This document shows positions 1 to 6,766 of a stretch of 8,936 nucleotides of DNA, piece after piece. Each line of letters starts with the position of its first letter. The first letter of the stretch is position 1. A program made the translations under genes and the position numbers. Where the stretch lies: contig JBCCZI010000152.1 of assembly GCA_039187815.1 (NCBI GenBank), positions 1 to 8,936 on the forward strand, read 5' to 3'. The notes under the pieces are model-generated. The model was not told where the DNA came from. It was given only the letters and a program-made list of their open reading frames with translations, and ran no database searches. This DNA is from Thermohalobaculum sp039187815. GTDB taxonomy: Bacteria > Pseudomonadota > Alphaproteobacteria > Rhodobacterales > Rhodobacteraceae.

Positions 1-246
1 CTCCAGCCGCTCGATGATCTCGAGAAGATGCGACAGCGACCGCGCCAACCGGTCGATCCGCACGACCACCAACGTGTCCCCCGCGCCGATCCCGTCGAGG
101 AGCCGCGCCAGCACCGGCCGCGCCCGGCTGGCCCCCGAAGCGTGCTCAACTCGGACGTCCGCGCAGCCGGCCGCCTCCAGCGCCTCAGACTGGGGCAGGG
201 CGGTCTGATCCTCCGTCGAGACCCGAGCGTAGCCGATCAGGGGCAT
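1..246 (-). CDS. Small serine recombinase (resolvase/invertase family), N-terminal part
   Basis: The reverse strand reads from an ATG at 246 into an uninterrupted 82-codon frame that leaves the window at position 1. It opens MPLIGYARVSTEDQ, the signature of the resolvase/invertase catalytic domain. Ser10 is the expected nucleophile and Arg8 lies just before it. The later DRLARS motif (residues 65-70) supplies the conserved Asp and Arg residues around the active site, and ASGASRARP (36-44) is a typical family segment. These enzymes cut and rejoin DNA at paired dimeric sites through a 5'-phosphoserine intermediate, either resolving cointegrates or inverting segments. The E-helix and DNA-binding helix-turn-helix lie outside the window, so I cannot tell resolvase from invertase or say whether the gene is intact. 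It marks the edge of a mobile region. Confidence 0.9.
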   Translation of the reverse strand, partial: MPLIGYARVSTEDQTALPQSEALEAAGCADVRVEHASGASRARPVLARLLDGIGAGDTLVVVRIDRLARSLSHLLEIIERLE

Positions 247-594
247 GGGGAGCGGCCGTTTCCAATTTTCATATCCATCAATAAACGATCGTTTGAAAAC
301 GGGTGCAAGTGGAGCTGCGAACCTCGCAAGCCGCAGAATGTTTATACATGACAGGGGCTTCGGACACGCTTGACAATGGAATTGCCTTGGAGGGACGGAC
401 TATCGGCAAGTCCGGAAGTGGCGCCATCGTGAAGCTATTGGTAGACCGCATAATATAATAGTTTTGCCCTCAAAGGCAGCAGGCACCTCAATTCTCGAAA
501 GAAAACCCAGCCCATAGCTGTGGGCAGAGCGTCGGTTCTCTTGCCGCCGATATGCGCTGGAACGCGGAAGCTCTCGATACGAGGTCGGATCCTT
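247..594. other. Intergenic stretch with no recognisable gene
   Basis: About 350 bases lie between the recombinase start and the IS5 end. Open frames exist on both strands (for example a 69-codon minus-strand frame ending at 400) but none gives a recognisable protein, and the longer ones are fragments reaching into the insertion sequence. The first part is AT-richer and holds a short palindrome described separately. A TTGACA at 370-375 has no acceptable -10 partner at normal spacing. The stretch may be the recombinase regulatory/recombination-site region followed by old flanking DNA. Confidence 0.5.
283..294. promoter_or_regulatory. 12-bp perfect palindrome upstream of the recombinase, candidate recombination or operator half-site pair
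   Basis: The sequence AAACGATCGTTT is a perfect palindrome about 37 bp upstream of the recombinase ATG, inside an AT-rich patch. Serine recombinases of this family usually act at imperfect dyads immediately upstream of their own gene, with a central 2-bp crossover. Such a site could also autoregulate the gene. Only the palindrome is seen; its role is inferred from position. Confidence 0.35.
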
Positions 595-616
595 GCGGCG
601 CTGGTGCACAAATCGG
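595..616 (+). repeat. Terminal inverted repeat of the IS5-family element (transposase 3' end)
   Basis: Reading inward, this end is GC followed by GGCGCTGGTGCACAAATCGG. Compared with the inward reading of the other end, 16 of the 20 core positions match, including the shared block TGGTGCA and the terminal TCGG. IS5-family ends commonly include a TTTGTGCAAA-like core, which this resembles. The outer limit could shift by a few bases. Confidence 0.65.
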
Positions 617-642
617 CAGCCGGGCGTTCTTTGGTCTTTGAG

Positions 643-658
643 GTGACGTTTACGTCAC
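643..658. repeat. Perfect 7-bp inverted repeat at the transposase 3' end
   Basis: GTGACGT, a two-base TT spacer, then ACGTCAC. It lies across the last transposase codons and the TAA stop, just inside the element's end. It could be a protein-binding dyad or chance; no poly-T tract follows that would make it an intrinsic terminator. Confidence 0.5.
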
Positions 659-1628
659 TCGCACAGTGATTGGCTTGGCATGGCGGGTCGCCCTGTTCAC
701 AGCCGCGATGCGGAAGCCGGTTCCTTGACACTGGGCGGCGAATGTGCAGACGCGGAGAGTGTTGCCACCGCAGCTCTTGAGGCGGGAGATGGCGGTCTCG
801 GCAAGCGAGCGTTTTCCGTATCCAGTCCGCTTCTGCCAGGCGATGCGGCCGTGCGCGGCGATCTCGGCGATGTAACGTTCACGCTCCGTGCCGCCATGGG
901 CCGTCCCAGGTGGCGGGATGGCGGTCCGCGGCGGCGGAATGATGATCTTCGGCGGGGACGCTGCAGGCCGTGCGTTTCGAATGGCATTCCTCGTGGGCGC
1001 ACCAAAGTAGGCCCCGTCCGCGATTACGGAACGGATCCGTCCGCCGGCGGTCTCGACCAGAGGGCCGGCCATGGCGGCGTCCGAGGTAGCGCTGTTGGTG
1101 GGGACGTGGGACAGGATCTCGCCTGTGCCGGCGTCAACGCTGATGTGCAGCTTCCTCCAGTCGCGGCGTTTTTTGCCGTGCTTCAGGCGGGCCCACTCTC
1201 TCCAGGGCCGAAGAACTTCAGCCCGGAGCTGTCCAGCACGAGATCGACCGGAGCCGTGCGTCCAGGGGTACGCATGTCGAGGGCCACCGTGCGCCGGCGG
1301 CGGGCGAGCGTTGTGTGATCGGGGACCGGCAGATCGAGGTCCATGAGCGTGAGGATGGACCGCGCGAGCCCCTCCGCCTGGCGCATCGGCAGATCGAAGG
1401 CGGCCGCAAGGAGCAGCACCGTCTCGATCGCCAAGTCGGAGTATCGCGGCGGCCGGCCCCGGCTGCGGCGCGGTGGCGGGCACCAGTCCGCAAGAGCGTC
1501 ATCCGCAATCTAGAAACGGACACCCCCCCCCGCTCCACAAGGCCTCGATCATAGTCGGACCAGTTGGTCACGCGGTACTTCGCCTTCGGGATGCGATGGC
1601 GGCGGGGCTCGTTGAACTTGTACGGCAT
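650..1628 (-). pseudogene. IS5-family DDE transposase, inactivated by two frameshifts and an amber codon
   Basis: The protein can be followed through three reading frames. Frame one starts at ATG 1628 (MPYKFNEPRRHRIPKAKYR...) and runs to a nine-base homopolymer (C on +, G on coding strand) at 1523-1531. The sense then continues one frame over, through an in-frame TAG at 1510-1512 (most likely a former Trp codon in '..RF*IADDALADW') and DLAIETVLLL to LDSSGLKFFGPGE. An apparent duplicated AG near 1195-1203 shifts it again, to WARLKHGKKRRDWRKLH and on to the TAA at 650. The catalytic triad is still recognisable: Asp in LVLDSSG (codon 1231-1233), Asp in VIADGAY (1016-1018) and Glu in SLAETAIS (797-799). 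With three lesions, programmed frameshifting alone cannot restore it, so I call it dead. Confidence 0.88.
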
Positions 1629-1649
1629 GAAAGCTGGCTACGCTCCGTC

Positions 1650-1703
1650 ATCACGGCCAGCAACCCGAATTTTGCACCAAAGCCTCGCCATACTGGCCGT
1701 GAT
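1650..1703. repeat. 11-bp inverted repeat bracketing the IS5 terminal repeat
   Basis: ATCACGGCCAG at 1650-1660 is the exact reverse complement of CTGGCCGTGAT at 1693-1703. The 32 bases between them contain the whole terminal inverted repeat. One arm lies inside the insertion sequence and the other in the neighbouring IS110 remnant, so it could fold into a stem over the junction or record how the junction formed. Confidence 0.6.
1665..1686 (-). repeat. Terminal inverted repeat of the IS5-family element (transposase 5' end)
   Basis: Read inward on the reverse strand this end is GA followed by GGCTTTGGTGCAAAATTCGG. It matches the opposite end at 16 of 20 core positions. It lies about 40 bp upstream of the transposase ATG at 1628, as expected for a compact IS, and its outer edge is where similarity to the IS110 transposase on its right stops making sense. 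Confidence 0.65.
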
Positions 1704-1988
1704 CTGGTGGATATTCCACTTCATTTCCTCAAACGCCAACTGCTTGTGGGGGAACCGAAACTTTCGCAGTTCGTTGATCCAGCGCCAATGGCTCTTCGTC
1801 CAATAGGTCGGGCGAGAACATCTGAAGCCATGGCGCAGAAGAAAGGAGTGGAACTGCTGCTTGGCGACCTTCAGCGCGTCCACGGTTTTCTTGCGTGTCC
1901 GGATCAGCTCGCGCATCGCCTCGTCTTCTTCGTCCGGCGTCCAAATCGGCGTGAGTTCTCCCGCCCGCCACAGCTGCGCCCAGAGCCC
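1687..1988 (-). pseudogene. IS110-family transposase remnant, truncated at both ends
   Basis: In one minus-strand frame the translation runs LWAQLWRAGELTPIWTPDEE, then DEAMRELIRTRKKTVDALKV, then SFLLRHGF and WTKSHWRW. This is the middle region of IS110-type transposases, between the N-terminal RuvC-like DEDD catalytic part and the C-terminal transposase_20 domain. The catalytic N-terminus is absent because similarity begins right at the stop codon of the KAP gene. The C-terminal part is also missing because the frame runs into the IS5 end and stops at 1638. It is therefore an internal fragment of about 100 codons. No IS110-like sequence reappears left of the IS5 element, so this is not a simple insertion into an intact copy. 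Family assignment rests on recognised motifs only. Confidence 0.72.
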
Positions 1989-3214
1989 TACCGCGGGTCG
2001 TCGCCCCTCGTCAGGGTGATCCAGGGCTTCATGGCGGTGTCCGAACAGTCGATGTCCCGAACCTGCGCAAAGAGATCCTTGGCGCGCAGCACGTCGTCCA
2101 CGGCCTGCAGGTCAGGGCTCTCGGCGATCGCGTTCTCCCGCTCCCGCCTGCTCGGCTTTGTGTCGTTTTCGTTCCAGCGCTGAACGATCCCGTGCGACCG
2201 CTCCATGATCTGGAAGATCTCGCGGAAATGGAGCTGCGTCAGCAGCGCCAGGGCGAGGCGGATGGTGTCCTCCCGCTCAAGCGTCCGGCCGGCGACCCGC
2301 TGCATCTCGGTCAGGACGTAGAAGGTGTTGATGAAGCGCTTGATGCGGCGGGGGTTCTTCTCGGTCGCGGCGAAGATCATGCCGGTCATGACGGGGTCGT
2401 CCACATAAGGCGCGGTCTTGGCGTAGGGGCGGAGGAGTCGCATCGCCATCTCGTCATCGAGGCCGCGCATCATGAATGGGAGTTGCACGATCTTTTCGAG
2501 ATACTCCTTCTCGGCCAGCACCTCGTTGTTCTGATAGCGGTGGCGGATGCCCTGGCGGACGACCTCGGGCTCTACGCCGATCACGAAGGTCACGTTGGCG
2601 TTGTCGAGATAGAGCTTGATGGCCTCCAGCACCTCGACCGCCGTCTCGGGCAGGCAGCGGTCCAGATCGTCGACGAAAACCACCAGCCGGCCATTCTCCC
2701 CGACATACTCCGACACGAGGCTGCGGAAGCCCGCTTCGAACTCGTTGATGAACTTGAATTGCGGGTCGTCGGCGGTCAGCGGCGAGAGGAGCGCGGCCGC
2801 CTTGTCCAGATGCTCCGCCGTGACCAGCCCGCCGGTCAGGGGGGCGATGGCCTTTCGCGCGGCGAAGCGGGCGAGGTTTCGGCCGGTCTCGATCAGGCGG
2901 GCCTTGAAATCGGCATCCTTCACGTCCTCGTCGGACTGCATGGCGAGGAAGATGGACTGGATGAGGGCGTTCCAGACGACCTCCTTCCCGTCATAGCGCC
3001 AGGCGTTGAACCAGACCGTTTTCTGCCCGCCCTCCAGCAGCTGCGCGTCGAGGCGGTGCATCAGCGTCGTCTTGCCGGAGCCCCATTCGCCGAAGATGCC
3101 GATGGTGAAGGGGGGCGGGGTTTCGATGACGACGGTCTTAAGGATCTTGGCCATCGCATCGAAATTGAACTGATCGGCTATGCGTTCGGGCTGGTCGGAG
3201 AGAAGGCGGTACAT
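1988..3214 (-). CDS. KAP-family P-loop NTPase
   Basis: This 408-residue protein has a Walker A motif GEWGSGKTT (residues 42-50), a Walker B motif VVFVDDLDRC (178-187) and the KAP hallmark NPRRIKRFINTF (287-298). It is a KAP-type member of the STAND-like NTPases, which often act in membrane-linked signalling or phage-exclusion roles. Many KAP proteins carry transmembrane helices between Walker A and B. Here residues 110-150 are only mildly hydrophobic, so I expect a soluble form. I choose ATG 3214 because GAGG sits seven bases upstream; a TTG at 3220 is in frame but would leave almost no spacing. It lies downstream of the FGE-like gene on the same strand (93-bp gap with a hairpin), so the two are probably co-transcribed. 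Its 3' end abuts the IS110 remnant exactly at the stop, so a slightly trimmed C-terminus is possible. Biological role here is inferred. Confidence 0.9.
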   Translation of the reverse strand: MYRLLSDQPERIADQFNFDAMAKILKTVVIETPPPFTIGIFGEWGSGKTTLMHRLDAQLLEGGQKTVWFNAWRYDGKEVVWNALIQSIFLAMQSDEDVKDADFKARLIETGRNLARFAARKAIAPLTGGLVTAEHLDKAAALLSPLTADDPQFKFINEFEAGFRSLVSEYVGENGRLVVFVDDLDRCLPETAVEVLEAIKLYLDNANVTFVIGVEPEVVRQGIRHRYQNNEVLAEKEYLEKIVQLPFMMRGLDDEMAMRLLRPYAKTAPYVDDPVMTGMIFAATEKNPRRIKRFINTFYVLTEMQRVAGRTLEREDTIRLALALLTQLHFREIFQIMERSHGIVQRWNENDTKPSRRERENAIAESPDLQAVDDVLRAKDLFAQVRDIDCSDTAMKPWITLTRGDDPR

Positions 3215-3254
3215 GGGCAAACCTCAGGTCTTGAAAAACGCGATTTCGGAGTCG

Positions 3255-3281
3255 CTGGGGGCTGCGCCCGCAGACCCCCAG
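3255..3281. repeat. GC-rich hairpin in the FGE-KAP intergenic gap
   Basis: The arms CTGGGGG-CTGC and GCAG-A-CCCCCAG pair almost perfectly around a four-base loop, with a single bulged A. On the plus strand it is followed by GAGTTTAAGGAG. To my recollection hairpins of this 'gggggct..agccccc' style, followed by an AT-leaning tail, are frequent between genes in Rhodobacteraceae. Lying between a stop codon at 3308 and the KAP start at 3214, it could attenuate transcription into the KAP gene or stabilise the upstream message. On the coding (minus) strand there is no immediate U tract, so it is not a textbook terminator. Confidence 0.6.
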
Positions 3282-3307
3282 AGTTTAAGGAGAACAGAAG
3301 AAAGGGG

Positions 3308-4702
3308 TTAGCGCGTCCTCGCCAGACGAAACCCGACACCGCCGATCCGCCCCCCGGGCTCGTCCCTGCCGCGGCGGGCCGAGCGGAGGTTCCGTGGGGA
3401 ATTGAGCCACGAACCGCCGCGAAGCACACGCAGGCAGGTGTCATATTGCTGAGAACGGCGGGGGGAGCCATCGGTTGGAGCGCCCTCGTAGGTGTCGACA
3501 TAACAATCCTCCACCCATTCCCATAGATTGCCGGACATGTCGTGAAGACCGAAACCGTTCGGAATGTAGGATCCGACCGCGACCGTGTAGACGCCACCAT
3601 CATTGCAATCCGCATGGATCCAGAAATCCGCGCCGACTTCAGCGTCTTGGGCGAAGAGATCGGCGCCGTTTGCGTAACCGCAGGAGAGATCCCCGCTATC
3701 CTCGACCGTTTCGCCCCAGAAATAAGCGGAGCGGCTGGTGGCCCGTGCCGCATATTCCCACTCCGCCTCCGACGGCAGACGGTAGCCGCCCGGCGGGTCA
3801 ACCTCGTTCGCCCAGGCGACATAGGCTTGAGCGTCCTCCCAGGACACGCAGGCGACGGGGTGCGCGTCCGTCTGCTGGAACCCAGGCCAGAGGGACCTGT
3901 CCGCTTCCACTTGCGTCTCGTTGGCCACCGGGTCCCAAAGGACGCAGCTCCCCGTTCTTCGATAGCCCGTGGCGGTCTCGAAGTCGCGAAACTGCGCAAC
4001 CGTCACCTCCGTGCGCGAGATCGCGAAGGCCTCGATTGAGACCTCGCGCTGCGGCCCTTCGTCGGGGTCGCGCCCCGGCTCGCGCTCGGGCGATCCCATC
4101 ATGAACGTGCCCGCCGGCAGCATCACCATCACAGGGAGCGAGATCAGCCCCGTCTCGGGCCCCGGCACGCGGCTGTCCCACACCAGCACCGCCGCCGCCG
4201 TCCCCGAGATCGCCGCCAGAGCGAGCGCCCCGCCCGCCACCGCGAGCATCCGCACATCCAGCGCCCCGACGAAGTCATGCCCGAACCGCCGCGCGATCCG
4301 TGCATTGGCCCAACGCTCCTTCTTGCCGGGCCGCTCCGCCATCATGAACTGCGCAAAGATCGGATCGTCGACTGGCACAAAGCCCTGCCGCCCCACCTCC
4401 TGCCGCGCGGCATCGGTGTCGAGAAGCGCCCGATAGATGTCGAGGATCATCTCCCGCTGAATGCGCGTCAGCCCCTCCACCAGCCGCTGCCGCCGATCCT
4501 CCGGAATGTAACCCTGCCGGAACCAGGGATGCCGCGCGACCGGCACATGCCCGTCCAGATCCGGCTCCGGAACCTGAAGGCGGAGGGCCAGCTGCCGCCC
4601 GAGATGGCAGGTCAGCGGCCACCGCAACACCGGATAAACCGCACAGGCCCGGATCCAAAGCTCCTCAAAATCCGTCAGCTCGGGGTCGGCAGAGTCACTC
4701 AT
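3308..4702 (-). CDS. Membrane-anchored FGE/SUMF1-like domain protein with a vWA-associated N-terminal region
   Basis: The 464-residue protein has three parts. Residues 1-145 contain WIRACAVYPVLRWPLT and ARHPWFRQGYIP. I recall this region following a vWA-like domain in proteins partnered with MoxR ATPases. Residues 152-175 form one hydrophobic helix (MLAVAGGALALAAISG...). Residues 190-464 are an FGE-sulfatase (C-type-lectin-like) domain, with PAGTFMMGS, ISRTEVTVAQF, HPVACVSWEDA, YRLPSEAEWEYAAR, GLHDMSGNLWEWVED, LRGGSW and a final GFRLAR. The catalytic cysteine pair of true formylglycine-generating enzymes is missing: after RGGSW comes LNSPRNLRSARR. So it is probably a binding domain and not an oxidase. 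I start at ATG 4702 (MSDSADPELT); an upstream in-frame ATG at 4732 would add ten residues and has no better ribosome site. It leads the minus-strand pair with the KAP gene and is divergent from the next operon. Confidence 0.9.
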   Translation of the reverse strand: MSDSADPELTDFEELWIRACAVYPVLRWPLTCHLGRQLALRLQVPEPDLDGHVPVARHPWFRQGYIPEDRRQRLVEGLTRIQREMILDIYRALLDTDAARQEVGRQGFVPVDDPIFAQFMMAERPGKKERWANARIARRFGHDFVGALDVRMLAVAGGALALAAISGTAAAVLVWDSRVPGPETGLISLPVMVMLPAGTFMMGSPEREPGRDPDEGPQREVSIEAFAISRTEVTVAQFRDFETATGYRRTGSCVLWDPVANETQVEADRSLWPGFQQTDAHPVACVSWEDAQAYVAWANEVDPPGGYRLPSEAEWEYAARATSRSAYFWGETVEDSGDLSCGYANGADLFAQDAEVGADFWIHADCNDGGVYTVAVGSYIPNGFGLHDMSGNLWEWVEDCYVDTYEGAPTDGSPRRSQQYDTCLRVLRGGSWLNSPRNLRSARRGRDEPGGRIGGVGFRLARTR

Positions 4703-4799
4703 GGGCGAACTTCCCGCTTGATCGCATCCCATAACGATAACATCTTACCGGCCGGAGCTGGGATGAATTGAGACTTCGGTCAAGGCATTTAGGGGTATC
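4703..4799. promoter_or_regulatory. Divergent intergenic region, expected to hold both operon promoters
   Basis: Only 97 bases separate the leftward FGE-KAP pair from the rightward three-gene set, so both promoters and any shared operator should lie here. I see no clean -35/-10 pair. Candidate dyads are CCGGCCGG (4748-4755) and TTGA...TCAA around 4769-4784. An AGGGG at 4791-4795 lies four bases before the ATG at 4800 and is a plausible, slightly close ribosome site. Confidence 0.4.
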
Positions 4800-5627
4800 A
4801 TGCATTCAGATTTCGACGCCGGCAGCGGAGACTTGTTCAGCACAACCGATGAGATTGAGATCCTTTGCTGCAAGATCAACCGCATCAAGAACGTCGCCGA
4901 GGCGCAGAAGGTCGTCTCCAAGATGCGCGCAAGCGGGAAGAACAGGGCCATGCTTGTTGTTCATGGGGCCCATATGCACAGGCCCGACCTGTTTGCTGCC
5001 AGGCTCTGCCTGGAGAGGAACAAGGAGCTCATCGAGCATGAGAGCGCCTTCTCAGGGTACAGAATTTCCCGCGTATCAATGAGAACGGATCCGATTTTCC
5101 TTGAGAGGGGAGCAAGAAACGACATCATACATTTTTCGATTGATCGAAAACAGAAGGAAGTGGGCGCTTACGAGGGTGTGCCAAGAAAGGCTCGCTCAAC
5201 TGGCGACATTATTGACTTCAATATTCGCGAAAACGGCAGTCAGGTTATCGTTTTTTGGTTGGGCCTCAACGCTTACGAAATAGAACTTCTCGAGGATCTT
5301 GCGGCCCTGGCCAGAACTATAGAATGCACTAATGAAGTAGTTTTAATATTTATTGTTTCAGTATATGATAGTGAAAGTAACATTGAATCCATTCGGGAGT
5401 GTGATGCTCTAACATTGGGTTGCATTCGAGATTACGAAGAGATTGGTTTTGGTGATTTCCGAAGGTGGATTGCTGACGTTGTCAGGGGGAACCTGGAAGT
5501 AAGTATAAGGCTCGGGGAGTCTGCCGGAGACGCCATATTCGGCGAAGTGGAAGAGTTATTGTCTGAAGGGAGTCAGCCGCTCGAGACAATCAAGCGAGCT
5601 GTCCACAAGAGTGTAAGCAGGCTTTAG
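4800..5627 (+). CDS. Unrecognised 275-aa protein, possibly a degenerate (inactive) NTPase-like module of a MoxR system
   Basis: I do not recognise this protein by signature motif. It is soluble, with no signal peptide or membrane helix. Around residues 48-75 the pattern NRAMLVVHGAHMHRPDLFAARLCL has the strand-loop-helix look of an NTPase start, but no GxxxxGK[ST]. Around residues 145-155 (SQVIVFWLGLN) and 176-188 (NEVVLIFIVSVYD) there are two further hydrophobic strands, the second ending in an acidic residue, like core strands of a P-loop fold. This recalls the inactive STAND-type proteins reported next to MoxR genes; it is a guess from pattern. The gene begins at ATG 4800 and stops two bases before the MoxR start, so it should be translated as part of the same operon. 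The segment about 5320-5420 is strikingly AT-rich (TTTTAATATTTATTG), unlike its neighbours, which suggests foreign origin or relaxed codon use. Confidence 0.8.
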   Translation: MHSDFDAGSGDLFSTTDEIEILCCKINRIKNVAEAQKVVSKMRASGKNRAMLVVHGAHMHRPDLFAARLCLERNKELIEHESAFSGYRISRVSMRTDPIFLERGARNDIIHFSIDRKQKEVGAYEGVPRKARSTGDIIDFNIRENGSQVIVFWLGLNAYEIELLEDLAALARTIECTNEVVLIFIVSVYDSESNIESIRECDALTLGCIRDYEEIGFGDFRRWIADVVRGNLEVSIRLGESAGDAIFGEVEELLSEGSQPLETIKRAVHKSVSRL

Positions 5628-5629
5628 AT

Positions 5630-6766
5630 TTGGCAGGGGAAGAGCGAGAACTGGCATTCCGTGCCCCTGACCCGGACCTCTCGGACAAAGAATTTGAGGG
5701 CAGGCACAAGGCGCTCAGGCGTCTTGAGCGGCACCCTCGGGAGAAACCACAGAACTACCATGCGACCGAGTCGGTGATGGCTGCCGTGAACACCGCCATC
5801 ACGCTCGGCAAGCCCTTGCTGGTCTCAGGCGATCCGGGTGTCGGAAAGACATCTCTCGCCCGCTACGTCGCGTGGCGGCTGGGTCTCATGCGAGAGGGGC
5901 CTTTTGAGCTGGAGCCTGAGGTGTTGAGGTTCGACGTCAAGTCCACGACGAAGGGCGCAGACCTGATCTACCGCTACGACGCGATCAGTCACTTTCGCCA
6001 GGGCCAGTGGAGCGACGACGAAAAGAGCAAGAAGGAGATAATGGCGTCGTCGCTGTCGGAGCACATCAGGCTCAATGCTCTCGGGACGGCCATCGCACTT
6101 GGTGCGGCGCGGGACGACGACGGCTCGCTGACCAGCGTGGACCCTGAAAGCAGCCTCGCCAAAGTCATCGGTCAGGCGCTCGACGCTTGCCCCATGTCGG
6201 ACGAGCCGCGGACGTCGGTTGTTCTGATCGACGAGATCGACAAGGCCCCGCGGGACGTTCCCAACGACCTTCTTCGAGAACTCGACGACATGGTCTTCGA
6301 GATCCCGGAACTGGGTGGTGGAGCGCACCTTCCACAGCCCGAGATCAGGCCAATCGTCATCATTACCACCAATGACGAAAGGACGCTGCCTGCGCCGTTT
6401 CTGCGCAGATGTTGTTTCCTGCATATCGCGTTTCCGGAAGACATCGAAGACGTGAGGCAAATCATTCGCGCACAGCTGCCGGAGAAATGGGACAAGTCCG
6501 ATATTGTCAGTGACGCAATCGCGCTGGTTCACGCGATCAGACGGAAGCCAAGCGACAGGCCTCCGGCGACCGCCGAGTTGATCGAGTTTATCCTCAGGCT
6601 CCACGACCTGGAGTTGCAACCCGACCATCGTCTGGCACCCGTGCCCGAGACCTACAGCGCGTGGCCGGTGGAGGCCAAGGCCGCCGCAAACATCCTTACG
6701 CGGAGTAAGGACGGTGAAAGAGTTGTCCGGGAGGCCCTGGAGGACTTGCAGTCCCGTCGTGGCTGA
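5630..6766 (+). CDS. MoxR-like AAA+ ATPase
   Basis: The 378-residue protein carries Walker A GDPGVGKTS (67-75), Walker B VVLIDEIDKAPRD (197-209), sensor-1 IITTNDER (244-251) and an arginine-finger region LRRC (258-261). The layout is that of MoxR-type AAA+ ATPases, which typically remodel or activate a partner carrying a von Willebrand A domain. The insertion between residues 103 and 180 (STTKGADLIYRYDAISHF..., then an acidic stretch) is typical of the MoxR subgroup with YRYD motifs found in accessory operons. The best start is TTG 5630 (LAGEERELAF): it lies two bases after the preceding stop, and no in-frame ATG occurs until codon 50, which would cut into the fold. The ribosome site is weak, so coupling to the upstream gene is likely. 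It overlaps the next gene by 8 nt, supporting a functional pair with the vWA-like/WD40 protein. Confidence 0.92.
   Translation: MAGEERELAFRAPDPDLSDKEFEGRHKALRRLERHPREKPQNYHATESVMAAVNTAITLGKPLLVSGDPGVGKTSLARYVAWRLGLMREGPFELEPEVLRFDVKSTTKGADLIYRYDAISHFRQGQWSDDEKSKKEIMASSLSEHIRLNALGTAIALGAARDDDGSLTSVDPESSLAKVIGQALDACPMSDEPRTSVVLIDEIDKAPRDVPNDLLRELDDMVFEIPELGGGAHLPQPEIRPIVIITTNDERTLPAPFLRRCCFLHIAFPEDIEDVRQIIRAQLPEKWDKSDIVSDAIALVHAIRRKPSDRPPATAELIEFILRLHDLELQPDHRLAPVPETYSAWPVEAKAAANILTRSKDGERVVREALEDLQSRRG

Larger units (their letters stand above)
595..1686 (-). mobile_element. Degenerate IS5-family insertion sequence
   Basis: The element is bounded by imperfect terminal inverted repeats at 595-616 and 1665-1686 that enclose a single, broken, leftward transposase gene. 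The roughly 1.1-kb size fits the IS5 family. I see no convincing target-site duplication: the bases just outside the two ends (CTT before 595, GCC after 1686) do not match. Either the ends have drifted or the element has been rearranged since insertion. Its right end cuts into an IS110-type remnant, so mobile elements have accumulated here repeatedly. It cannot transpose by its own product. Confidence 0.75.

Noticed and set aside
28..351. A 107-codon plus-strand frame at the left edge
   Set aside because: It is antisense to the serine recombinase, whose catalytic motif is clear.
370..403. TTGACA as a possible -35 box with GACTAT downstream
   Set aside because: The spacing is 22 bases, too long for a sigma70 promoter, and no gene clearly starts downstream.
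3308..3440. Possible diversity-generating retroelement target at the FGE C-terminus
   Set aside because: FGE/C-type-lectin folds are common DGR targets, but no reverse transcriptase or template repeat is visible and the region is not enriched in AAY codons.
2192..3526. A 444-codon open frame on the plus strand opposite the KAP gene
   Set aside because: It is antisense to a convincing KAP NTPase, has a composition rich in His, Gly, Asp and Leu typical of mirror frames in GC-rich DNA, and shows no motif.
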